Source of the DNA: Bordetella parapertussis
GTDB taxonomy: Bacteria > Pseudomonadota > Gammaproteobacteria > Burkholderiales > SG8-39
Assembly: GCA_945897475.1 (NCBI GenBank)
Contig: CAMDFL010000016.1
Location: 1-42,549, forward strand
DNA: 42,549 nt
Reading direction: 5' to 3'
Shown here: piece after piece, positions 1-8,185 of the stretch
Numbering within the stretch: the first letter of the stretch is position 1
How the letters are laid out: each line of letters opens with the position of its first letter
Position numbers and translations under genes: made by a program
Notes under the pieces: generated by a model
Told to the model about the DNA's origin: nothing
Databases searched by the model: none
The model's input: the letters and a program-made list of their open reading frames with translations, nothing else

Positions 1-66
1 TCGCAAATTTTACGTAAACCGGCACGCTCAGATTAAAATCCGAGCTTGCCTCATCAGGAGCATTCA

Positions 67-927
67 ATGGATACCGTCGAAAAAATAAAACCTCAGGATA
101 AATTCATCACCGTCGATGGATTGAAACTGCGTTACATCGAAGAAGGCGCAGGCCCCTCGGTGCTGTTTCTGCACGGTGCGGCGCTCGGAACCTCAGCGGA
201 CGTGTTCCTGCGCAATCTTGGACCATTTGCAAAAGCCGGCTTTCGCGCGGTTTCCTTTGACCTGCCAGGATTCGGCCTGTCTGAGATGCCCGCCAAACAA
301 TCCCTGCCACAGCAACGTAATTCCATTCCGAAATTCATAGATGCTGCGGGCCTTGGAAAGACTGCGCTGATTGCGCATTCGCGCTCGGGCGGCTTTGCGA
401 TTCAGCTCGCGCTGGAGGACCCCAGCCGCTATTCGCACGTTATTATTCTTGGCACCGGCACTCTGTTACCGCCTCAGACCGAAGCCCAGGTAGGCAAATA
501 CGAAGCGGTGCAGGCGCGCGTCGACAATGACATGGCGCAAAAAGACCCCACCCTGGATGACGCGCGCCTGCTGCTGCAGGCAGACACCTTCAATCACGCA
601 TTGATTTCCGAGGAAGACGTGGCCATGCGCTACAGCCGCATGAGCGGCCGCAATTTCATCGCCCACCAGGAGCGCCAGAATCCCGGCGCGCCCGCAGCCG
701 CGGCGCCGACAAAACCACTATGGGATCGCCTTGGCGAATTGAAAATGCCGCTATTGATGATCTTCGGCCGCGAAGACCGCGCGCACACGGGCGAACGCGC
801 TGAATTGTTGAAGACCATGCAGCCGCAGCTCAAGCTGCACATCATCAATGGCTGCAAGCACATGGTGCATTGGGATGCCGAGGACGAACTTATGCGGCTA
901 GGCATTCCCTTCCTGAAGAACCAATAA
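67..927 (+). CDS. alpha/beta-fold hydrolase
   Basis: A 286-residue cytoplasmic serine hydrolase of the alpha/beta-hydrolase fold, with no signal peptide. The oxyanion-hole HGAALG is at residues 36-41, the nucleophile Ser105 lies in AHSRSGG, the acid is probably Asp237 (FGREDRAH) and the base His265 (GCKHMVHW). The order and spacing fit meta-cleavage-product hydrolases and related C-C or ester hydrolases. The substrate cannot be read from the sequence. I chose ATG 67 over an upstream in-frame TTG at 46 because AGGAG lies six bases before it. The elbow is AHSRS rather than the usual GHSxGG, which still satisfies small-x-Ser-x-small. It stands alone, converging on the Bug gene that ends at 1014. 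Fold assignment is secure; the reaction is not. Confidence 0.85.
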   Translation: MDTVEKIKPQDKFITVDGLKLRYIEEGAGPSVLFLHGAALGTSADVFLRNLGPFAKAGFRAVSFDLPGFGLSEMPAKQSLPQQRNSIPKFIDAAGLGKTALIAHSRSGGFAIQLALEDPSRYSHVIILGTGTLLPPQTEAQVGKYEAVQARVDNDMAQKDPTLDDARLLLQADTFNHALISEEDVAMRYSRMSGRNFIAHQERQNPGAPAAAAPTKPLWDRLGELKMPLLMIFGREDRAHTGERAELLKTMQPQLKLHIINGCKHMVHWDAEDELMRLGIPFLKNQ

Positions 928-945
928 AAACGGGGATCTCCAAGG

Positions 946-1011
946 CTTTTCTACCCGAGAATCAACAGGCGCGACGCGCTTTTCCACCCACGAATCAACA
1001 GGCGCGACGCG
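946..1011. repeat. 33-bp tandem duplication
   Basis: Two adjacent 33-bp units (946-978 and 979-1011) match at about 30 positions. They share the 3' core GAATCAACAGGCGCGACGCG. They fill the space between the convergent stop codons of the hydrolase and the Bug gene and end two bases before the Bug stop. No function is visible. Confidence 0.8.
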
Positions 1012-1013
1012 CA

Positions 1014-2000
1014 TTATTGCGGCTTGATGCCGCCGCGTTTGATCACCTCGGACCAGCGCGCAATATCGCGCTGAACCGTCGCGCCGAATTCTTCCGGCGA
1101 TCCACCCACCGGCTCCACGCCTAGCTTGGCCATCTGCTCGCGTGTCTCGGTCGATTGCAGTACGCGATTGGCCTCGCTATTCAATCGCTGCACGATGGGT
1201 GGCGGCAATCCCGCCGGCCCCCACAGACCCTGATAGGTGCTGCCCGACTGAAATCCCGCGAGGCCAGCCTCCACGTAGGTCGGTACCTCAGGCAAGGTGA
1301 CCGAGCGGCGCGCGCCATTGATCGCCAATGCGCGCAGCTTGCCGCCCAAAACCTGAGGCGTGGCCGACGTCATCGAATCCACCATGAAAGTAATCTGCCC
1401 GGAGAGAATATCGGGCACCGCGAGCGCCGTCCCTTTGTAGGGCACATGCACCACCTGTAAGCCCGCCTGTTGAACGAAAGATTCGTTGTTCAAATGCGCG
1501 ATGGTGCCGATGCCTGCCGATGCGTAATTGCCCTGGCCGGGACGCGATTTCAGCGAACCGACCAATTCCATCAGATTCTTCCAAGGTGAATTTGCAGCCA
1601 CCACCAGGACCGAGCGCCCTTCACCGAAATTAACGATGGGCGTGAAATCGCGCGCCGTGTCGTAGGGCAGTTTCGGATCCATCGCCGGTGCAATCGAATG
1701 CGTGCTCGACGATGAAGTCAGCAGCGTATAACCATCGGGGGCCGCACGCGCGACGATCTCCGATCCAATCACCCCACCCGCGCCGGCGCGGTTGTCCACC
1801 ACGATCGGCTGCCCCAATGCCTGGCTCAAACGAGCCGCCATGCTGCGGCCTACGATGTCCACGGCGCCGGGTGTCGGGAAGGGCACGATCAGGCGAACCG
1901 GCTTCACCGGATAGGACTGGGAGCGCACGACGCCGCAGCTTGCCGTCAGCAATGCCAATATTCCAGCCAAACAAATATTTTTTCGAGCAGATTTCTGCAT
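1014..2000 (-). CDS. Bug/TctC-family periplasmic solute-binding protein
   Basis: A 328-residue extracytoplasmic binding protein of the tripartite tricarboxylate transporter (TctC/Bug) family. These proteins bind carboxylates or related small molecules in the periplasm. The N terminus is a typical secretion signal, followed by the family opening SYPVKPVRLIVPFPTPG. Other family marks are the VDNRAGAGGVIGSEIVA segment, the APDGYTLL turn and HVPYKGT. I chose the ATG at 2000 because GGAG stands upstream at good spacing. A start at 2066 would add 22 residues ahead of the signal. The gene is divergent from the isocitrate-lyase-fold gene at 2164, with a 163-bp shared upstream region. No TctA/TctB membrane subunits are nearby. 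The ligand is unknown. Confidence 0.9.
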   Translation of the reverse strand: MQKSARKNICLAGILALLTASCGVVRSQSYPVKPVRLIVPFPTPGAVDIVGRSMAARLSQALGQPIVVDNRAGAGGVIGSEIVARAAPDGYTLLTSSSSTHSIAPAMDPKLPYDTARDFTPIVNFGEGRSVLVVAANSPWKNLMELVGSLKSRPGQGNYASAGIGTIAHLNNESFVQQAGLQVVHVPYKGTALAVPDILSGQITFMVDSMTSATPQVLGGKLRALAINGARRSVTLPEVPTYVEAGLAGFQSGSTYQGLWGPAGLPPPIVQRLNSEANRVLQSTETREQMAKLGVEPVGGSPEEFGATVQRDIARWSEVIKRGGIKPQ

Positions 2001-2163
2001 TGAGATACTCTCCAGAAAATACTCTCCACAAATGCCCTCGCTAATGGCGAGGCGCGCTGCAACCATGCACGCTGCAACAATTCACAGCAGCAAGCGCTAC
2101 GATTATAGAATCCAACAAGACAAGTCCAAGCAACCGCGCCCAAGGCGCCTCGGGAGAAACACA

Positions 2164-3141
2164 ATGGCCGCAAGCAAACCCCAGACACCCACAGAAAAAC
2201 GCCTGCGCTTTCGCGAGGTGATCAATCGCAAATCTTTGTCCGTCATGCCCGGCGGATTTAGCCCCGCCTATGCGCGCATGGCCGAGATGGCCGGATTCGA
2301 TTGTTTTTTCCTTGCCGGGTCGCAGATGTCGGCGTTTCTCGTCGGGGTGCCCGACAACGGCATTCTGGGCCTTCGCGATGTGGTCGATCATGCGCGCCAC
2401 ATGGCGCGCGTCACACCCATGCCGATACTGGTGGATGCCGATACGGGATTCGGCAATGCGGTGAACGTTCATTACACCGTGCAGGAGATGATCAATGCCG
2501 GCGTGGCCGGATTGCAGATCGAGGATCAGGAGGCGCCCAAGAAATCGGGCACCGGCGCGGGACGGCGCTGCATCTCCATCGAGGAAAATGTGGGAAAACT
2601 GAGGGCTGCGGTGGCGGCTCGTAATGAACTCGACCCGAGCTTTGTCATCTGCGCGCGCACCGATTCGCTGGGTTCCGAGGGTGGATCGTTCGAGGATGCC
2701 CTCACTCGCTGCATCGCCTACGCGCGAGACGGCGGCGCTGACCTGGTGTGGCTCAATTCCATACGCAGCCTCGACCAAGTGCGGCAGGCCTGCGCAAAAT
2801 CGCTTGTGCCCATGCTCGCCTCCTGGGGCGGCCCCAAGCCCACGCCATCGCTCGAAGAATTCGAGCAACGCGGCCTGCGTATCCTGCTCCACCCCACTAT
2901 CGCCGCCTCGGCCGGCATGCAGGCCGCGTGGCAGTTACTGCACGATATGAAACAGCGCGGCTCGCAGGCGATCAATGATTGGGCCGAAGGCGTGGCCAGC
3001 CAATCTGCCGGTGCTGCCGATCTCAAAAAACTACTCAACGCCGACAAGATTCGGGAAATTGAAGATCTTTGCCTGCCTGAATCGACGCGGCGCGATTACG
3101 TGAATACCTCGGGGGGGCAAACGCCATTGAACAAAAAATAG
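2164..3141 (+). CDS. isocitrate lyase/PEP mutase superfamily enzyme
   Basis: A 325-residue TIM-barrel enzyme of the isocitrate lyase/phosphoenolpyruvate mutase superfamily, which makes or breaks C-C or P-C bonds next to a 2-oxo acid. Visible landmarks are the metal-site DADTGFG (91-97), IEDQ (119-122) and CARTD (163-167). The catalytic loop that reads KKCGH in isocitrate and methylisocitrate lyases is KKSGT here (126-130). The acid/base Cys is Ser128 and the His is Thr130, so ordinary lyase activity is doubtful. An oxaloacetate decarboxylase, dimethylmalate-lyase-like or other role is possible. ATG 2164 is preceded by GGGAG at seven bases; the longer upstream reading is rejected. It is divergent from a Bug gene, which may import its substrate (inference). 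Confidence 0.85.
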   Translation: MAASKPQTPTEKRLRFREVINRKSLSVMPGGFSPAYARMAEMAGFDCFFLAGSQMSAFLVGVPDNGILGLRDVVDHARHMARVTPMPILVDADTGFGNAVNVHYTVQEMINAGVAGLQIEDQEAPKKSGTGAGRRCISIEENVGKLRAAVAARNELDPSFVICARTDSLGSEGGSFEDALTRCIAYARDGGADLVWLNSIRSLDQVRQACAKSLVPMLASWGGPKPTPSLEEFEQRGLRILLHPTIAASAGMQAAWQLLHDMKQRGSQAINDWAEGVASQSAGAADLKKLLNADKIREIEDLCLPESTRRDYVNTSGGQTPLNKK

Positions 3142-3217
3142 TTGCTTGCCCGATGCGCATATACCGGGGCCGGTGCGCTGACAAACTCAATGCGGAGAAT
3201 GTCAAGCCGCCTCCGAT

Positions 3218-3408
3218 CTGGCTGAATTAAAGCCTATCGCGCTCGGTCGCTCCCGCGCGGTGGTGCTCTGCGGCCCGCGCCAGTCGGACAAGAGCACGCT
3301 CGCCCAGACCTTTCTAGGGCAGGACGGAGAGTGGGCGTGGAGTTCAAGCGTGCCGATGTCCCCAGGATCACACCGTCCGTGCGCATTGCCTTACGCGATT
3401 TGAAGCTA
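3218..3408 (+). pseudogene. scar of a DUF4143/AAA_14 ATP-binding protein
   Basis: Two pieces of one protein family lie end to end in different frames. From about 3218 to 3330, frame 2 reads a P-loop start, VVLCGPRQSDKSTLAQTF, in which the Walker A Gly before Lys is Asp. From 3331 to 3408, frame 1 reads GVEFKRADVPRITPSVRI followed by ALRDLKL, which resembles the extreme C terminus of AAA_14/DUF4143 proteins. The whole middle of the gene (normally several hundred residues) is missing. This looks like an internal deletion that left both ends, followed by decay. It lies in the 506-bp space before the kinase. Confidence 0.6.
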
Positions 3409-3460
3409 GTCAATTCGGGCCAGTCAATTCCAAGCTAGTCAATGCGAACCAGCCGGACTC
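3403..3460. repeat. degenerate 29-bp tandem duplication
   Basis: Two 29-bp units (3403-3431, 3432-3460) both begin AAGCTAGTCAAT and share scattered later bases. They follow directly on the DUF4143 scar. This is one of several short tandem duplications at gene borders in the window. Confidence 0.4.
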
Positions 3461-3487
3461 AATGCTAAAGGAATTTTCATTTTGGTT

Positions 3488-3509
3488 TCAACAGTCCATA
3501 ATCTGTTGA
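3488..3509. promoter_or_regulatory. inverted repeat upstream of the kinase, operator-like
   Basis: TCAACAG (3488-3494) and CTGTTGA (3503-3509) form perfect 7-bp arms around an 8-bp AT-rich spacer, about 140 bp before the kinase start. The symmetry and AT-rich setting fit a protein-binding site or promoter region. No regulator gene is adjacent, so this is only a candidate. Confidence 0.25.
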
Positions 3510-3647
3510 TTACGCTAAAATTTCAATGAACCCTAACACCACCTCAGTCGCGGCTGTGGCCAGGCACAGCGCATACAACAATTGCGAGCGCACGATGCCC
3601 TCAGACCCAGGCCAAGAAACGGTTCAAAGCGCCGTGGGGGATGGAGC

Positions 3648-5744
3648 ATGAAACGCGCCGCCTTGCTATCGGGTTTCGTGCTGGCGCTCACGCTTGGGGT
3701 GCTCCTGAGCTATCTGCATTTCGATTATCGGCGCGACCAAAACACGCAAGAGCAGCGTTTCAATCCCTATTTGAAGCAGGTCAGCAGCGCGATTCGGGAT
3801 CGACTGAAAAGCATAGAGACAATACTGAACGGCGTGGCCGGCCTGTTTGATGCCAGTGTGGTGGTGAATCGAATAGAGTTTCGGCATTACGTCGAGCGGC
3901 TGAATCTAGAAACTGACCGCCCTGCCTTGAATCGGATCGCCTATCTCAAGATCATCAAGTCATCCGAGCTGAGCGCACACACCAGGGCGGTTCAGGCCGA
4001 AGGCTTCCCGCAGTACAGCGTGCGACCGCCCGGCCCCCGGGATCGCTACGCGTTGGTTGCTTACATCGAACCCACAAGTCAAACAGAATTGGCCAGCATC
4101 CATGGTTTCGACAGCCTGAGCGACCCGATACCTGCCAAGGCGATCCAAAGCGCGGTCGAAACGGGTCTGAGCATCGTAACGCCTCCAGTGCGGACTTTGA
4201 TTGATACCACGGAGGCAGCACCGGCCTCGTTCACCATGTACAACCCGATTTACCGAAAAAACCAGCCCAAGGGCAATGCACAAGAACGCTGGGCCGCGTT
4301 GAGCGGCGTGGCTGTGGGATCTATCGGCGTCGGTGTGCTGGTGCAGGGCTTACTATTTCCCGACGATCTGCCGGTCAGCATTCAGATTTACGAGGATATT
4401 GCGCGCACTCCGGCCTCCCTGCTTTTTGACAACCGAGAACCGCAGGACCTACAGGATGCATTGTCCAATGGAAAACCGTTGAGCCAAAGCACCACCGTGC
4501 TGCTCCATGGCGCCTCTTTGACCTTACAGGTCACGGGCAAAGCCGATTTCGCCACCCTTTGGCTGTCCGGGAAGCGGCAAGGTGTTTTGATCTTGGGCTC
4601 GATCGTCTGTGTTGTGCTTTCGTTTCTCACCTGGGTCTTGATGCGGCGCAATGCAGACCGGGTGCTGGCCGACGAAATGACGCAAGAAATCCAGAGCCAG
4701 GCCACCGCCATGCAGCTTGCACAGCGCGACCTGCAAGAAACCATGCAACAAAACCAAGTCATTCTTGACAACGTCATGAATGTCGTCATCAGCATTGACG
4801 AGAAAGGCCTAATCCAGTCCTTCAACCAGGCCGCCGAGAAAAAGTTTGGCTACACAGCCCAAGAAGTGATGGGCCAGAACGTCAAACTCCTGATGCCCGA
4901 GCCCTACCACTCTGAGCACGATGGTTACCTGAGCGAGTACAAAACATCCGGTGTGGCAAAGATCATCGGCATCGGACGCGAAGTGATCGGCAAGCGCAAA
5001 GACGGAACCACCTTCCCCATGGATCTGGCGATTTCGCGCAGTATCCGCCATGGACAGCCCCTGTTCATCGGTTCAGTGCGCGACATCACCGAGCGCAAGA
5101 GGACCGATGCGGCATTGCGCGCCTCGCTGGCCGAAAAAGAGGTGCTGATGCAGGAAATCCACCACCGGGTGAAGAACAATTTGCAGGTGGTCTCCGCATT
5201 GATCAACATGCAGCAGCGCCGCCTTGCCGAGGGCGAATCCCGGGATGCGTTGCGAGAGTGCCAGAATCGTATCCGCAGCATCGCCTTGATTCACGAGCAA
5301 CTGTATCGCACCAAGGACTTCACTCACGTGCCTTTCGCGGACTATGCGCGCAGCCTGGCGACGAATATTTTTCAGGCCACCGGCCTGTCTCATTCCAACA
5401 TCAAGCTCACCGTTGACATCGACGCTATCGCTCTGGCCGTAGACCAGGCGGTCCCCTGCGGCCTGATCACGAATGAGCTGATCACCAATGCCTTGAAGCA
5501 CGGCATCAAAGCCGAAGAACAGGGAACGTTACACGTCGCATTGAAAACCGCCCCAGAGGGGCGCGTGGTCCTGTCGGTCTCGGACTCCGGCCGCGGCCTG
5601 CCGAAGGGGTTCGACCCGCGCGCGACGAAATCACTAGGGTTTCAGATCGTCACCACCCTGGCGGAGCAACTTCACGCGACCCTGGAAATCTCGCCGCAGG
5701 AGCGCGGGGCCTGCATCAGCCTCACGTTCAAACTGAGGAGTTGA
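3648..5744 (+). CDS. membrane CHASE-PAS-HisKA_2 histidine kinase with FixL-like heme PAS
   Basis: A 698-residue inner-membrane sensor kinase. The order is TM1 (about 4-24), a periplasmic CHASE-like domain (about 60-250), TM2 (about 310-332), a short coiled coil, a PAS domain (about 370-480), a HisKA_2 dimerisation/phosphotransfer segment EIHHRVKNNLQ (503-513, with the phospho-His in the HH pair) and a HATPase with N-box NELITNALKH (609-618) and DSGRGLP (646-652). The PAS region matches the FixL oxygen-sensor type. His424 in HDGYLSEY lines up with the FixL proximal heme ligand, and IIGIGR (439-444) with its distal loop and conserved Arg. A TTG 66 bases upstream is possible, but ATG 3648 has a purine-rich GGGGG before it and begins the membrane signal. 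No response regulator is adjacent. Confidence 0.85.
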   Translation: MKRAALLSGFVLALTLGVLLSYLHFDYRRDQNTQEQRFNPYLKQVSSAIRDRLKSIETILNGVAGLFDASVVVNRIEFRHYVERLNLETDRPALNRIAYLKIIKSSELSAHTRAVQAEGFPQYSVRPPGPRDRYALVAYIEPTSQTELASIHGFDSLSDPIPAKAIQSAVETGLSIVTPPVRTLIDTTEAAPASFTMYNPIYRKNQPKGNAQERWAALSGVAVGSIGVGVLVQGLLFPDDLPVSIQIYEDIARTPASLLFDNREPQDLQDALSNGKPLSQSTTVLLHGASLTLQVTGKADFATLWLSGKRQGVLILGSIVCVVLSFLTWVLMRRNADRVLADEMTQEIQSQATAMQLAQRDLQETMQQNQVILDNVMNVVISIDEKGLIQSFNQAAEKKFGYTAQEVMGQNVKLLMPEPYHSEHDGYLSEYKTSGVAKIIGIGREVIGKRKDGTTFPMDLAISRSIRHGQPLFIGSVRDITERKRTDAALRASLAEKEVLMQEIHHRVKNNLQVVSALINMQQRRLAEGESRDALRECQNRIRSIALIHEQLYRTKDFTHVPFADYARSLATNIFQATGLSHSNIKLTVDIDAIALAVDQAVPCGLITNELITNALKHGIKAEEQGTLHVALKTAPEGRVVLSVSDSGRGLPKGFDPRATKSLGFQIVTTLAEQLHATLEISPQERGACISLTFKLRS

Positions 5745-6036
5745 TCGATGCCGACTCAAAAACTGACCGCGCGGGCGCGCGCAATGAATAACGGATATTG
5801 GCGATTACTTGGGCCGGCGGAAACGGTGTGACCATACGGATCGGCTTTGTGGGGTAAGCCTGCCCTGCGGCCGGCACAACACACGTTGTCGCCGCGAGCA
5901 ACACAAGCCCTGACAAGGCCGCCCGCCACCGATGCATTGCAGGTTTTTCCAAACTCAAGAGACTCGCTATTTCAAGTATTAGTCGCCGTCTTGCAGGCGA
6001 TCGAGCAAGGTAGGTTTTCTTGCCAGCATGATCCAT
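5728..6036 (-). pseudogene. truncated Bug/TctC gene, N-terminal piece only
   Basis: The reading begins at ATG 6036, with GAGG eight bases before it, and runs through a signal-peptide-like stretch (LSGLVLLAATTCVVPAAG) into the Bug-family opening QAYPTKPIRMVTPFPP. After that the family sequence stops abruptly and about 20 unrelated residues follow before the stop. Intact members in this window have about 330 residues; only some 50 recognisable ones remain. An alternative Met at 5937 would give a normal-length signal but lacks a ribosome site. The 3' end overlaps the last 17 bases of the kinase gene. A deletion removed most of the gene. The rest of 5745-6161 holds no other gene I can support. 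Confidence 0.75.
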
Positions 6037-6161
6037 AAAATCCGCCTCGGCGGGTTATTGATAGGAAACGCCGCAATGCGTTAGAGTAAATCATATGCCA
6101 GGGTTCCAGCCCAGCTTGCTTTTCCAATTGCTTTTCAATTTCCAAACTCTAAAGGACTGTC

Positions 6162-6884
6162 ATGGCGCAAATCACCATCAAGGATATTCATAAGAAAGGT
6201 CTGCATGCGCGTTTCGCCAAGCCCAGGGGGAAATGCAATGCCGGCGTGTTGCTGCTTCCCTCCGCCTTCGGGTTCGGAGCGGGGGTTGACGATCAATTGA
6301 CTCATCTGGCCGCAGCCGGCCTGGCGGCGCTCGCCTGGAACCCCTACTCCGCCTACGATGCGGACATGCCGCGCGAGGAACGCGGACGGATTTCCGAGAC
6401 AGTGTTGATGGATGCCGATTGCCTGCGCGAGCAATCCGGGTGGATGGATTACATGATGACCAGGCTAGATCTGCCCAACATCGGCCTGCTGGGATTTTGC
6501 ATGGGCGGACGCATGGCGATGTTGCTCGCCGCCCAGGACACGCGCGTCAAGGCAGTCTCGGCCTTTTACCCGACCATGCGCGATCCACTTCCCGCCAACG
6601 CCATCGATCTGCCGCCAATGGCCGACAAGATTGCATGCCCGGTGCAAGTGCACTATCCGGGCAAAGATCACCTCACCTCGCATGCCTCGCTGCAACGCCT
6701 TCGCGCCGCGTTGGACGCGCGCCATGGCACGACACCGGCCGCGGTTATTCACTATCCGCAGGCTACCCACGGCTTTCTTGGCAAAACAAAAGAAGCCAGT
6801 CCCGCCGATTACGAATCCTCTCTGACTTCGTGGGCAGTGACCACCGCGTTTCTCCGGGCAACATTGATTCAAGCTGGAGAATAA
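6162..6884 (+). CDS. dienelactone hydrolase family protein
   Basis: A 240-residue cytoplasmic hydrolase of the dienelactone hydrolase family. The expected Cys-Asp-His triad is present: Cys113 in GFCMGGRM, Asp169 in PGKDHLT and His203 in ATHGF. In the classical enzyme this opens the lactone ring of chloroaromatic breakdown products to maleylacetate, but many family members have other or unknown substrates. AAGGA stands about eight bases before ATG 6162. No chlorocatechol genes are adjacent, so a catabolic role is inferred from the family only. It converges on the MFS gene ending at 7030, with one copy of the dispersed repeat between them. A possible 31-codon reading starts two bases after its stop. 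Confidence 0.88.
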   Translation: MAQITIKDIHKKGLHARFAKPRGKCNAGVLLLPSAFGFGAGVDDQLTHLAAAGLAALAWNPYSAYDADMPREERGRISETVLMDADCLREQSGWMDYMMTRLDLPNIGLLGFCMGGRMAMLLAAQDTRVKAVSAFYPTMRDPLPANAIDLPPMADKIACPVQVHYPGKDHLTSHASLQRLRAALDARHGTTPAAVIHYPQATHGFLGKTKEASPADYESSLTSWAVTTAFLRATLIQAGE

Positions 6885-6886
6885 GC

Positions 6887-6982
6887 ATGGCCAATTCCGC
6901 AACATTCAATTTCTCAACGTCCCCTACAAGGGTGCCTCATTCGCATATCCGAACGAACGGATTTTTCGTTCGTGCGGATTGA
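6887..6982 (+). CDS. possible 31-residue peptide ORF
   Basis: An ATG two bases after the dienelactone hydrolase stop has GGAG seven bases upstream, inside the hydrolase 3' end. It opens 31 codons, MANSATFNFSTSPTR and onward, ending within copy A of the dispersed repeat. No family is recognisable. The good ribosome site may be chance, since it overlaps coding sequence and the ORF runs into a repeat. A weak candidate. Confidence 0.2.
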   Translation: MANSATFNFSTSPTRVPHSHIRTNGFFVRAD

Positions 6983-7002
6983 TGCAGCGCTGCCGCGGGC
7001 AG
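6945..7002. repeat. dispersed structured repeat, copy A (partial)
   Basis: Shares with copies B and C the core ATTTTTCGTTCGTGC followed by GCAGCGCTGCCGCGGGC. CGAACGAA and TTCGTTCG form a hairpin here. The left half seen in the other copies (the GATCGTTG hairpin) is absent. It lies between convergent genes ending at 6884 and 7030. Confidence 0.7.
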
Positions 7003-7029
7003 ACACCGCTGTTGTCAGCGTTGCCAGCA

Positions 7030-8175
7030 TCACGATTTTTCTCGTAACACCCAGACAGCCACCCAGATCCCGAGCGCACTGGCCCAAAACACCGGCAACA
7101 TGCCAACAGCGCTGCCCAAGGCGCCGAAGATAATAGGCGTGGTCGTCCCGCTCAGGTTGACCACCGCGGTGCGCAGGCCCACTGCTTCCCCGGAGCGGCC
7201 TTCGGGCGCGGCTTCATGCAACACCGACATCGCCAGGGGCTGCGTCATACCGAGATCCAGACCCAAAATGAATGCAAGACCCACCAAGACGGGCACGCTG
7301 CTGGTCAGCGGAAACAAAATCGCCAGCGCGCCAGCCAGGACCAGCGATGTCCGAATCAAATTGAGCGCGTTATAACGTCGTGATATCACCGGCAGGACGA
7401 TACGAACCAAGAAGGTCGCGGCGTTAAACGAGCCAAGTATCAATCCAATGGAACTGGCCGATAAGCCAATACCCGAGCCATACACCGGCACCAGAAATGA
7501 AATCACTTCCCAGGCGCTCACGTGCAGCGCTGTGAGCAGATACACCATGCGCATGCGTGGATTGGAGAACAGATCCAGGGTGCGTTTCGCCACCTTGGTC
7601 TTGCCAGTTGGCGTTGCCGCCGCCGCGAGCGGCCTGGGCAGAGCGAGCTTACCCGAAGCTAAGGCTATCAATGCGAGCAAGGGAAAAAATGCGAGCACCA
7701 GGAAGGTCGATTCATAACCTGCAAAATCGATAATTACCCCGGCAAGCAATGGCCCGCAAATCCCGCCGAATGAAAATGCCATCGACAGCCAACTGAAATT
7801 TTTTGCCCGATCACCCGAAGCGCCGAAGTGACCCACGGTGTTTTGCACCGAGACGCTGAAAGCCATCGCCCCGAGACTGGTCAAGGTTGCGGTGACAAAC
7901 AACGCCGGCAGGCCCTGCCAGATAACTGGCAAAAGCGTAGAGAGCACCACCAGCACCGAACCTGCGAACATCGGCAGACGCGCACCAAAACGATCATTGA
8001 TGCGTCCGATGGAGACCGCCAATAACATTGGAAATACTCCGGTCACCGCGGTCAAGGCCCCCACCAGCAACGGCGAAGCATTCTGGCTCAGAGCACTCAG
8101 CAGGATCGTGACGTTGCTGCCGGTCTTGAGCGACTGGTTCAGAAGCGCCAGGCAAAGCAGAACTTTCAGCGTCAA
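7030..8175 (-). CDS. MFS transporter
   Basis: A 381-residue inner-membrane protein of the major facilitator superfamily, with about 11-12 hydrophobic helices. The loop 2-3 motif is close to the family form (SIGRINDRFGARLP), and a second copy-like region begins near NPRMRMVYLLTALHV. The substrate cannot be deduced. The start is a TTG at 8175 with GAAGG seven bases upstream. That ribosome site overlaps the stop codon of a 55-codon hydrolase stub just upstream, so the two are probably on one transcript and possibly translationally coupled. At 381 residues it is slightly short for the family but has no visible break. It converges on the dienelactone hydrolase. Confidence 0.82.
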   Translation of the reverse strand: MTLKVLLCLALLNQSLKTGSNVTILLSALSQNASPLLVGALTAVTGVFPMLLAVSIGRINDRFGARLPMFAGSVLVVLSTLLPVIWQGLPALFVTATLTSLGAMAFSVSVQNTVGHFGASGDRAKNFSWLSMAFSFGGICGPLLAGVIIDFAGYESTFLVLAFFPLLALIALASGKLALPRPLAAAATPTGKTKVAKRTLDLFSNPRMRMVYLLTALHVSAWEVISFLVPVYGSGIGLSASSIGLILGSFNAATFLVRIVLPVISRRYNALNLIRTSLVLAGALAILFPLTSSVPVLVGLAFILGLDLGMTQPLAMSVLHEAAPEGRSGEAVGLRTAVVNLSGTTTPIIFGALGSAVGMLPVFWASALGIWVAVWVLREKS

Positions 8176-8185
8176 AGCATGACCT

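Noticed and set aside
1880..2000. Lipoprotein signal in the first Bug protein (LLTASCG)
   Set aside because: The residue three before Cys is Thr, which departs from the lipobox. An ordinary signal peptide fits as well.
2041..2892. A 283-codon minus-strand ORF
   Set aside because: It is the antisense shadow of the isocitrate-lyase-fold gene and has no recognisable motif or ribosome site.
3142..3647. An active small ATPase gene in this gap
   Set aside because: The P-loop Gly is Asp, the frame breaks, and the central domain is missing.
6893..6935. A reading RNIQFLNVPYKGAS that recalls the VPYKG motif of Bug proteins
   Set aside because: Only about five residues match and the flanks do not. 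It is too little to call a pseudogene.
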